Shown: positions 8,265-14,919 of the stretch, in pieces
Position numbering within the stretch: position 1 is the first letter of the stretch
Layout of the letters: each line of letters opens with the position of its first letter
DNA from: Burkholderiales bacterium
Lineage (GTDB): Bacteria > Pseudomonadota > Gammaproteobacteria > Burkholderiales > Burkholderiaceae_C
DNA length: 22,179 nt
Direction of reading: 5' to 3'
Assembly: GCA_025352345.1 (NCBI GenBank)
Contig: JANXTP010000148.1
Span: forward strand, 1 to 22,179
Notes under the pieces: generated by a model
The model's input: the letters and a program-made list of their open reading frames with translations, nothing else
Told to the model about the DNA's origin: nothing
Databases searched by the model: none
Translations under genes and position numbers: made by a program

Positions 8265-10216
8265 GCGCTGGCTTCTCCTGGCTGACTGCTGGCGCGACGC
8301 CAAGCCTCGAACATCAGCACCGGCCACAGCCGGTAGCCCCAATCGCTGCGTCCGGCCAAATGTTCCCGCCAAAGCTGGCGCACGGGCGCCGGGTCCAGCA
8401 GGCCTGCTTGGCGCAGGCTGCTTTCGTTCAACAGCTCCTCAGCCCAGCCGCGCAGCGGGCCGCGCAGCCAAGCGTGAATGGGGATGCCGAAGCCCATCTT
8501 GGGCCGCTCCATCAAGGCACGTGGCACATAGCGGTCCAGAACCTGGCGCAGTACCCACTTGCCCTGGCCGCCGCGCATCTTCTGCTGCAGTGGCAGGCGC
8601 AGCGCGAACTCGACGATGCGGTGGTCCAGCAAAGGCACGCGTGTTTCCAGTGAAGCGGCCATCGCTGCGCGGTCGACCTTTACCAAAATGTCGTCCGGCA
8701 GGTAGCTGCGCATGTCCAGCAGCATCATTCGCGACTCGAACGCTCGCAAGGGCGGCAGGGGTTCCGTGAAGGCCGTGAGCGGCGCGGTCGCACCCAGCAC
8801 GGGGCTGTGACCATCGGGCCAGAAGCTCACCATCTGCCGGTAGACATCATCGTTTCTCCGCGCACCCAGCACGCTGGCCAGCTTGCGCAGGCGATCGGCA
8901 CGGTCGCCCTCGCGCAATTCGCGTGGCAACCAGGGCGACACCGGCGCCAATAGCGTGCTCCAGAACTCGGCAGGCAGTGCTCGCAGAACCGCACCGCAAC
9001 TGCGGCGCAGCGCCAGCGGCATGGCCGCCACGCGCTGGGCCCAGTGGTAGCGGTCATAACCGCCGAACAGCTCGTCCCCTGCATCGCCAGACAGCGCCAC
9101 GGTCACGTCTCGTCGCGCCAACTGGCTGACCAGGAAGGTGGGGATTTGCGAGGCATCGGCAAAAGGTTCGCAGTACAGACCCGGTAGCTTCGGGATCACC
9201 TGCTGCGCTTCCTGCGCAGTGACCATGAGCTCCGTGTGCTGCGTGCCCAGGTGACGGGCCACCGCGCGCGCATGGGCCGATTCGTCCAGAGCAGCATCAG
9301 GCAGTGCAATGGTGAAAGTGCGCACCGGCTGGCTCGACAAGGCCTGCATCACCGCGACCGTGGTGGACGAGTCGATGCCGCCAGACAGGAACGCACCCAG
9401 CGGCACGTCGGCCATCCGCTGGCCCTCGATAGCCTGGCGCAGCAGCCGGTCCAGCGTCTCCACCGCCTCGGCGTCCGAGAGCAACAGCGGTTCGCGTGCA
9501 CCAGCCAGCGCCTGCTGCTGCACCGACCAGTACGCAGTGGGCGCGGCATCGGCATCGCTGGGCTGCGACAGCGTCAGCAGTGTGCCAGGCAACAGCTTGC
9601 GGATGCCACGGTGAATGGACCAGGGCGCCGGAACGTAACCGTGGCGCAAGAGGAGCGATAAGGCGCCCGAGTCGATGCCGCCGCTGAATGACGGATGCAC
9701 GCGCAGCGCTTTCAACTCCGAGCCGAACAGCAGCACGCCGTTCTGTGCGCCGTAATAGAGAGGCTTCTCACCCAGGCGGTCGCGTGCCAACGTGAGGCTG
9801 CGCGACTGGCGGTCCCACAGTGCCATCGCGAACATGCCCACGGCGCGCTGCAGTGCCGTCACCAGACCCCAGGCCGACACGGCAGCCAGCAGCGTCTCGG
9901 TGTCGGAGTGGCCACGCCATGCTGGTGCCAGGCCGGTCGCTTCCAGCTGCCGGCGCAGTTCGGGGTGGTTGTAGATCTCACCGTTGAAAACGATGACCCA
10001 GCGGCCGTCGGCGCTGGTCATCGGTTGCCGGCCGGCAGGCGACAAATCCACGATGGACAGGCGGCGGTGTGCCAGGGCGATGCCGGCGCCTTCGTCCAAC
10101 CACTCGTCGCGTCCATCGGGGCCGCGGTGAGCCAAGGTATCACCCATGGCACGCGCCCATTCTCCAGCTTGCTCAGGCAGCGCACTGGCCATGAAGAAGC
10201 CCGCAATGCCGCACAT
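8261..10216 (-). CDS. asnB: Glutamine-hydrolysing asparagine synthase (class II amidotransferase)
   Basis: The 651-residue protein starts MCGIAGFF, giving the catalytic Cys2 of the N-terminal nucleophile glutaminase domain. The glutamine-site residues R51, N78-G79-E80 and D105 are visible. The synthetase domain carries the ATP-pyrophosphatase loop SGGIDS at 278-283 and the pocket LSGDAGDELFGGYDRY. It makes an amide from a carboxylate, glutamine and ATP. In polysaccharide loci such proteins (for example WbpS of Pseudomonas aeruginosa) are linked to amidation of uronic acid sugars, which fits this operon better than free asparagine synthesis; that is inference. The start lies 2 nt after the upstream GT4 stop, and the stop overlaps the methyltransferase ATG. 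A second SGGIDS motif at 178-183 is unexpected. Confidence 0.93.
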   Translation of the reverse strand: MCGIAGFFMASALPEQAGEWARAMGDTLAHRGPDGRDEWLDEGAGIALAHRRLSIVDLSPAGRQPMTSADGRWVIVFNGEIYNHPELRRQLEATGLAPAWRGHSDTETLLAAVSAWGLVTALQRAVGMFAMALWDRQSRSLTLARDRLGEKPLYYGAQNGVLLFGSELKALRVHPSFSGGIDSGALSLLLRHGYVPAPWSIHRGIRKLLPGTLLTLSQPSDADAAPTAYWSVQQQALAGAREPLLLSDAEAVETLDRLLRQAIEGQRMADVPLGAFLSGGIDSSTTVAVMQALSSQPVRTFTIALPDAALDESAHARAVARHLGTQHTELMVTAQEAQQVIPKLPGLYCEPFADASQIPTFLVSQLARRDVTVALSGDAGDELFGGYDRYHWAQRVAAMPLALRRSCGAVLRALPAEFWSTLLAPVSPWLPRELREGDRADRLRKLASVLGARRNDDVYRQMVSFWPDGHSPVLGATAPLTAFTEPLPPLRAFESRMMLLDMRSYLPDDILVKVDRAAMAASLETRVPLLDHRIVEFALRLPLQQKMRGGQGKWVLRQVLDRYVPRALMERPKMGFGIPIHAWLRGPLRGWAEELLNESSLRQAGLLDPAPVRQLWREHLAGRSDWGYRLWPVLMFEAWRRASSQPGEASA

Positions 10217-10218
10217 GT

Positions 10219-11346
10219 TCAGGCCACCAGTTCTCGGTACAGCTCGGCGTGGTGTGAAGCCACTGTATCCAGGCTGAAGTTCGACTCGATGCGGGCCCGC
10301 GCCCGCGCACCCCAAGCCGCTCGGCCGCTGGGACCAAGATCCGCCAAGCGCAGCATGGCTGCTGCAAGGGCCTCGGGCTGTGCCGGTGGCACCACCAGAC
10401 CGGTGTCGGCCACCACCTGGGCCGAATCGCCCACAGCCGTCACCACGCAGGGCAGCGCGCAAGCCATGGCCTCACCCACTGCGTTGGAAAAGGCCTCGGC
10501 CCGCGATGCAGACACAAACACATCCAGCGCCGCCAGCACCGCTGCCACGTCTCGCCGCTCACCCAGCAGATGTACGCGGTCACCCAGGCCGCTGTCTGAC
10601 ACCTGCCGCGCGAGCACGGTGTTGCTCGGGTCCACGCCAGTGCCTGCCATCACGAAGCGCGCCTGTGGCCGCGCGTCCAGCACCAGGCGTGCGGCCTGCA
10701 GGAACCCCGCATGGTCCTTGACCGGATGGTGGCGTGCCAGCAAGCCGAACAGCAGGTCGGCATCGTCAGCCCCCCACTGGGCGCGCAAACGCTGGCGGTC
10801 CGTCTCGTTCGGTGCGAAGCGCTTGGTATCGAAGCCGTTGGGCAGCAGTCGCGCATGTCGCATGTCAAAGCCAAAGGAGCGGTGTTGCTCCAGGCTGGTG
10901 TGCGAGTTGAACAGCAGGCAGTCAGGCTGGCGTGACAAGGTCTTGTTCAGGTGGATGGCGGCGCGGGCAAATGCATTCTCACCGGCAAGGCTGGGCAGGG
11001 ACTGGCGTATGCCCCAGATCAGTGGCGCCCGCCCAGGCGCTGCCGCACGCGCCAGCGCTGCTCCCAGGTTGCCGTGGTAGAGCCAGCCGTGCACCAGCTG
11101 CGGCTGGAAGCGCCGAGCCAGCCGAGCCAACTGGACACTTCCCGCTACCACCGGGAGGGCGCCCAGCAGGTTCAATTCGTCCACCACCGCACCCGTTGAA
11201 CGCATGGGCGCTGCCATCGCACCACCTGGAAGCATGGCAACCACTCGCTGATCGACGTGCGCCAATGCTCGTGCCGCCAGCAACTTCAGAAGCATGTTCT
11301 CGGCGCCGCCTATGCCCAAAGCAGTGATGACATGAAGCAGACGCAT
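10219..11346 (-). CDS. GT4 family glycosyltransferase
   Basis: The 375-residue product opens with RLLHVITALGIGGAENML, the typical acceptor-domain start of GT4 enzymes, and has the donor-domain strand LLFGLLARHHPVKDH. The EX7E motif is present as E284 and E292 in RAEAFSNAVGEAMAC. Family members transfer sugars with retention to lipid-linked or lipopolysaccharide acceptors. It is the first gene of the minus-strand operon: its stop is 2 nt from the asparagine synthase ATG, so the two should be co-translated. Its ATG faces a 161-nt divergent region shared with the TfpX/TfpZ gene, where no clear promoter could be named. Confidence 0.9.
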   Translation of the reverse strand: MRLLHVITALGIGGAENMLLKLLAARALAHVDQRVVAMLPGGAMAAPMRSTGAVVDELNLLGALPVVAGSVQLARLARRFQPQLVHGWLYHGNLGAALARAAAPGRAPLIWGIRQSLPSLAGENAFARAAIHLNKTLSRQPDCLLFNSHTSLEQHRSFGFDMRHARLLPNGFDTKRFAPNETDRQRLRAQWGADDADLLFGLLARHHPVKDHAGFLQAARLVLDARPQARFVMAGTGVDPSNTVLARQVSDSGLGDRVHLLGERRDVAAVLAALDVFVSASRAEAFSNAVGEAMACALPCVVTAVGDSAQVVADTGLVVPPAQPEALAAAMLRLADLGPSGRAAWGARARARIESNFSLDTVASHHAELYRELVA

Positions 11347-11507
11347 TTGCTAGATTCTCAGCCAATGCTGGCCAGATGCGATCTGCTTGATCACCTCGGT
11401 TCGACATATAGCGACCGCGTCTGTGCACGGAAATACGATTCAGCTTGTTGGGCAGAGAATCGCAAAATTCCGTACTGGCCAAGACAACCCACATCCAGGC
11501 TCACGCC

Positions 11508-12266
11508 ATGACCGTGCCCTTCCGCCTCCGCGCCGCCTTGCTGCACCTTCTCGCCAGCGCCCTCATTGCGGCACTGGCTGCAGCGCTCGTGTTTCTGGTC
11601 TGGTACCCGTCGCCCTATTCGACACTCGCCGGGGGCACCAGCCTGTTCCTGCTGATCATCTCCGTCGACGTGGTGATGGGGCCAGCGCTGACGGCAGTCG
11701 CTGCGAGCCCGCGCAAGGGGCGGGCTGAGCTGACCCGTGACCTGGCGGTGATCGTGGTTCTGCAGCTGGCGGCGTTCGGCTATGGGCTCTACACGATGGC
11801 GCTGGCGCGGCCGGTGGCACTGGCGTTCGAGATCGATCGCTTCAGGGTCGTTACTGCAGCCGATATCGAGTCAGCGTCGCTGGCCGAGGCGCCACCTGCG
11901 TTCCAGACGCTGCCCTGGACAGGGCCAAGGCAAATTGCAGCCATCAAGCCGACCGACCCGGGAGAGCAGATGAAAGCGCTGGAGTTGGGCTTGGCGGGTT
12001 TCGACCTGTCGATGCAGCCGAAGTACTGGCGCGAGTACGCCCCGCTGGCTGACGCTGCGTGGCGGGCCGCGAGGCCCGTGCCGATGCTGCTGGCGAAGTA
12101 CCCGCAAATGGCTGGCGAAGTGGCGCGCATCGCGAAGGAGGTGGATCAGCCGGCGCAAGCGTTGCGTTTTCTGCCGCTGATGTCGCGCCGCGAGAGTTGG
12201 GTGACGTTGCTTGCCGAGCCTGGCGCGAGGGTGGTGGGGCACTTGCCGGTGGACGGGTTTTTCTGA
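11508..12266 (+). CDS. TfpX/TfpZ family type IV pilin accessory protein
   Basis: This 252-residue protein has membrane helices at about residues 7-30, 40-55 and 75-100, followed by a soluble domain. The segment WYPSPYSTLAGGTSLFLLIISVDVVMGP is the family signature region. The second half carries the conserved-looking stretch FDLSMQPKYWREYAP. TfpX/TfpZ proteins are inner-membrane factors found beside type IV pilin genes and help pilin stability or assembly; the mechanism is poorly known. The ATG at 11508 fits the start of the first helix; an upstream in-frame start at 11445 would add a hydrophilic tail. A PglL-type oligosaccharyltransferase follows 48 nt later, a pairing familiar from pilin glycosylation loci, but there is no pilin gene next to it here. 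Confidence 0.82.
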   Translation: MTVPFRLRAALLHLLASALIAALAAALVFLVWYPSPYSTLAGGTSLFLLIISVDVVMGPALTAVAASPRKGRAELTRDLAVIVVLQLAAFGYGLYTMALARPVALAFEIDRFRVVTAADIESASLAEAPPAFQTLPWTGPRQIAAIKPTDPGEQMKALELGLAGFDLSMQPKYWREYAPLADAAWRAARPVPMLLAKYPQMAGEVARIAKEVDQPAQALRFLPLMSRRESWVTLLAEPGARVVGHLPVDGFF

Positions 12267-12307
12267 CGCGCCGCTGTGGTTGCTGCAAGCCGCAGGGTGT
12301 AGCGTTG

Positions 12308-12321
12308 AGGGCTTGTGCCCT
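12308..12321 (+). other. Short stem-loop over the likely pglL start codon
   Basis: AGGGC (12308-12312) and GCCCT (12317-12321) form a perfect 5-bp stem with a TTGT loop. The stem contains both the GAGGG ribosome-binding-like sequence and the GTG at 12315. It could dampen translation of pglL, or may show that the true start lies downstream. There is no T-run, so it is not a terminator. Confidence 0.3.
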
Positions 12322-14243
12322 GCAGCCGACGCCGTTTGAATCATCCGCCGCCATCACCGCACACCGCCACCACCCGCATCAACGCGCGGCGCCCCGTGTC
12401 AGCCAGCCCATTGCCGATCGCGCCTCACAACGCTGCACTTCCTGTGCTTTGGGGCGTGGCCGCCTTGCTCGCAGTGGTGCCTGCGGCCTTGCTCGCCACC
12501 AACGTCCCCCCCTCCGCCACATTCCTGAATCAGGCGGCTGCGGTGTCGGGCTGGGGCGTGTTCTGCGTGCTGCTGGCGCTGCGCCTGATCCGCGTGCCGG
12601 TCGAGTTTCCGCAGCGTGCGCGTGGCGGGCTGCGGGCCTTGCTGCTCAGTCTGGCCTTGTTGATCGCCGCGTGCGCCGTGTCCTGGGCTGTCAACGGCTT
12701 GCCCGCGTCCATGGCCTTGTCCGCCATCGGGCTGTTGCTGGCGGCCGGGCTGGTGGCGGCAGTGGGCGCCGCAACGATGGACTCGGGCGGCGGCGTGGCC
12801 GCGTTCCGCGCGCTGTGCATAGCGTTCGCGGTGGCCGGCGTGCTCAGTGTGGTGGTGGGCATGTTGCAGGTGTTCGCGCCCGATTGGGCCGACGGTCAGT
12901 GGGTCGCCAGCGCCACGATTGAAGGCCGCGCGTCGGGCAATCTGCGGCAGCCCAATCACCTGAGCAGCTTGCTGCTGTGGTCGCTGGTCGGTGCGCTGTG
13001 GCTTACCGAATCGCTGGGCGATCAGCGCTGGCGGCTGGCGCGCGCCGGTTTGTTCGCACTGATGGTCGGCTTCATCTTCGGCCTGGTGCTCAGTGGGTCG
13101 CGCACTGGCATGCTGGGTGTGTTGGCGCTGGCCGTGTGGGGCGCGCTCGATCGCACGCTGTCGCGGCGATCGCGGCTGATGCTGTGCCTGTCGCCCGTGG
13201 TCTATGCGCTGTGCTGGGCAGGGCTGACAACCTGGGCCGATCTCACCGGCCATGTGTTTGGCGGCGCCGCCCGGCTGCGCAGCGAGACCGACATTTCCAG
13301 CTCGCGCTTCGCCATCTGGTCCGACACGCTGGGCCTGATCGCGCAGCACCCGTGGTTCGGCGTGGGCTGGGGAGAATTCAACCTGGCCTGGTCGCTGACG
13401 CCGTTCCCGCATCGGCCCGGGGCTTTCTTCGACCACACCCACAACCTGCTGCTGCAGTGGGTGGTCGAGCTGGGCGTGCCGCTGGCGCTGTTGGTCACTG
13501 CGCTGATGAGCTGGGCGATGTGGCGCGCCTGGTGCGCCAGCCGCCTCAGCGCGACGGCGCCGCCCGACCGTGAACGCGCGTTGCTGTTGCGCTCCGCGTG
13601 GATGATGGTGTTGCTGGTGGCTTGGCACAGCTTGCTTGAATACCCGCTGTGGTACGCCTACTTCCTGCTGCCAGCAGCCTTCGCCATCGGGCTGTGCCTG
13701 GGCGCACGCGGGCGCGGCAGCGCAACTGCGCCAGTGCCGCCCATCCGGTCCGCAACGCCGAACTTTCATCAAGTCGGCACTGCCCGAGGTGCGGCACTGC
13801 TGACCGCGTCGTTGCTGCTGATGGGTGGTGGCGTTGCCTCGGTGATCGACTACCTGCCGGTGGTGGCGATCTTCGAGCCGGCCGACGAAGCGCCACCGCT
13901 GGCCGACCGCGTGGCCGCGGGGCGCCGCAGCTGGCTGTTCTCGCACCACGCCGATTACGCGGCGGCCACCACCAGCCACTCCCCTGCCGAGGTGCTTCGC
14001 GCGATGGACGGCGCGAAACACTTCCTGCTCGACACCCGGTTGATGATGTCGTGGGCAAGTGCGCTGGCCGAGGTTGGCGACATCGACCGTGCGCGCCACA
14101 TTGCTGCACGCCTGCGCGAATTTCATAACGTGACTTCGAAAGACTTTTTCGCGCCCTGCGACATCGAGCCCGAGCCGGGTGTCGAGCTGCCGTTCCAGTG
14201 CGTGGCGCCGGCGCTGGCGCTCGACTACCGAGACTTCCGGTGA
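12315..14243 (+). CDS. pglL: PglL-type protein O-oligosaccharyltransferase (Wzy_C family)
   Basis: The product (642 residues from the GTG at 12315) has about 12 membrane helices. It shows the periplasmic-loop motif RQPNHLSSLLLW (H215), the motif DHTHNLLLQWVVELG (H374 and H376) and LLEYPLWYAYFLLP, all hallmarks of PglL and Wzy/WaaL-like enzymes. It ends in a soluble domain of about 140 residues. PglL moves a glycan from undecaprenyl diphosphate to Ser/Thr of pilin or other exported proteins in the periplasm. The gene lies 48 nt after the TfpX/TfpZ gene and is probably in the same operon. The start is uncertain: GTG 12315 has GAGGG close upstream, while TTG 12336 and GTG 12396 are alternatives nearer the first helix. 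It ends 24 nt from the convergent moaC. Confidence 0.88.
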   Translation: MPCSRRRLNHPPPSPHTATTRINARRPVSASPLPIAPHNAALPVLWGVAALLAVVPAALLATNVPPSATFLNQAAAVSGWGVFCVLLALRLIRVPVEFPQRARGGLRALLLSLALLIAACAVSWAVNGLPASMALSAIGLLLAAGLVAAVGAATMDSGGGVAAFRALCIAFAVAGVLSVVVGMLQVFAPDWADGQWVASATIEGRASGNLRQPNHLSSLLLWSLVGALWLTESLGDQRWRLARAGLFALMVGFIFGLVLSGSRTGMLGVLALAVWGALDRTLSRRSRLMLCLSPVVYALCWAGLTTWADLTGHVFGGAARLRSETDISSSRFAIWSDTLGLIAQHPWFGVGWGEFNLAWSLTPFPHRPGAFFDHTHNLLLQWVVELGVPLALLVTALMSWAMWRAWCASRLSATAPPDRERALLLRSAWMMVLLVAWHSLLEYPLWYAYFLLPAAFAIGLCLGARGRGSATAPVPPIRSATPNFHQVGTARGAALLTASLLLMGGGVASVIDYLPVVAIFEPADEAPPLADRVAAGRRSWLFSHHADYAAATTSHSPAEVLRAMDGAKHFLLDTRLMMSWASALAEVGDIDRARHIAARLREFHNVTSKDFFAPCDIEPEPGVELPFQCVAPALALDYRDFR

Positions 14244-14267
14244 CCGCCGAGTCGTGTGGTCTGCGCC

Positions 14268-14831
14268 TCAGCGACCCGTCTCCGGGCTGACCCAGTCGCC
14301 CGACTTCCCGCCTTGCTTTTTCAGCACCCGAATTTGGCCCATCACCATGCCGCGGTCGGCGGCCTTGCACATGTCGTAAATGGTCAGCAGGCCGATCTGC
14401 ACCGCGGTCAGCGCTTCCATCTCGACGCCGGTGCGTCCCAGCGTTTCGACTTGCGCGGTGCACCTGATGGTGCTGGCAGTGCGGTCGATGTCGAAGTCGA
14501 TGGCAACCCGGGTGATTGGCAGCGGGTGGCACAGCGGGATCAATTCGGCGGTGCGTTTGGCCGCCTGGATGGCGGCGATGCGTGCCACGCCCAGCACATC
14601 GCCTTTCTTTGCCTGGCCGCCTTCGATCAGTACCAAGGTGGCTGGCAGCATGCGGATATCGCCGCTGGCCCGGGCGATGCGGTGGGTTTCGGCCTTGGCC
14701 GATACATCGACCATGTGCGCCTGACCCGTGGCATCGAAATGCGTCAGCGGCGAGCCCGATGGCGCTGCAACAGCCGCCGTGGGCTCGCTTGGCGCATCGG
14801 CGGGACCAGTGCCTTCGACAGGTGGGGTCAT
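14268..14831 (-). CDS. moaC: Cyclic pyranopterin monophosphate synthase MoaC
   Basis: MoaC catalyses the second half of the first step of molybdenum cofactor synthesis, turning the MoaA product into cyclic pyranopterin monophosphate in the cytoplasm. The 187-residue protein has all the expected motifs: LTHFDATGQAHMVDVSAKAETHR, K76 in KKGDV, IPLCHPLP (C101-H102), GVEMEALTAV and YDMCKAADRGM, with D153 and K156 matching the catalytic Asp128 and Lys131 of the E. coli enzyme. It carries an extra Ala/Pro-rich stretch of about 28 residues before the conserved core, so it is longer than the usual 160 or so. The ATG at 14831 was chosen; a TTG four codons upstream is less likely. No other moa gene is nearby. 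It is divergent from the M48 protease, with a palindrome between them. Confidence 0.95.
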   Translation of the reverse strand: MTPPVEGTGPADAPSEPTAAVAAPSGSPLTHFDATGQAHMVDVSAKAETHRIARASGDIRMLPATLVLIEGGQAKKGDVLGVARIAAIQAAKRTAELIPLCHPLPITRVAIDFDIDRTASTIRCTAQVETLGRTGVEMEALTAVQIGLLTIYDMCKAADRGMVMGQIRVLKKQGGKSGDWVSPETGR

Positions 14832-14863
14832 GGTGGGAAACAAAGCAGCAATGTGTGGCGGGC

Positions 14864-14869
14864 ATCATA
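14864..14869 (-). promoter_or_regulatory. Possible -10 element of the moaC promoter
   Basis: Read on the minus strand this is TATGAT, one base from the sigma-70 consensus, 33 nt before the moaC ATG. The matching -35 position would be about 14887-14892, where the sequence is a poor match. The 18-nt palindrome at 14873-14890 would lie in the spacer and -35 region, as expected for an operator or an activator site. Confidence 0.35.
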
Positions 14870-14872
14870 GTG

Positions 14873-14890
14873 GTGTGCGCTAGCGCACAC
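14873..14890. promoter_or_regulatory. 18-nt perfect palindrome, candidate operator between moaC and the M48 protease gene
   Basis: GTGTGCGCTAGCGCACAC is a perfect inverted repeat with no mismatch, located 42 nt upstream of the moaC start and 30 nt upstream of the protease start. Its place next to a -10-like TATGAT for moaC fits binding of a dimeric regulator. It has no T-tract and lies between divergent genes, so a terminator role is unlikely. The regulator is unknown. Confidence 0.5.
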
Positions 14891-14919
14891 TCTGATTCGT
14901 ACCTGCTGCGAAAGTCGTC

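Noticed and set aside
12399..14126. Long minus-strand open frame of 575 codons opposite pglL
   Set aside because: It is the antisense shadow of a high-GC gene; its product is rich in Arg, Gln and His without any recognisable domain, while the plus strand encodes clear PglL motifs.
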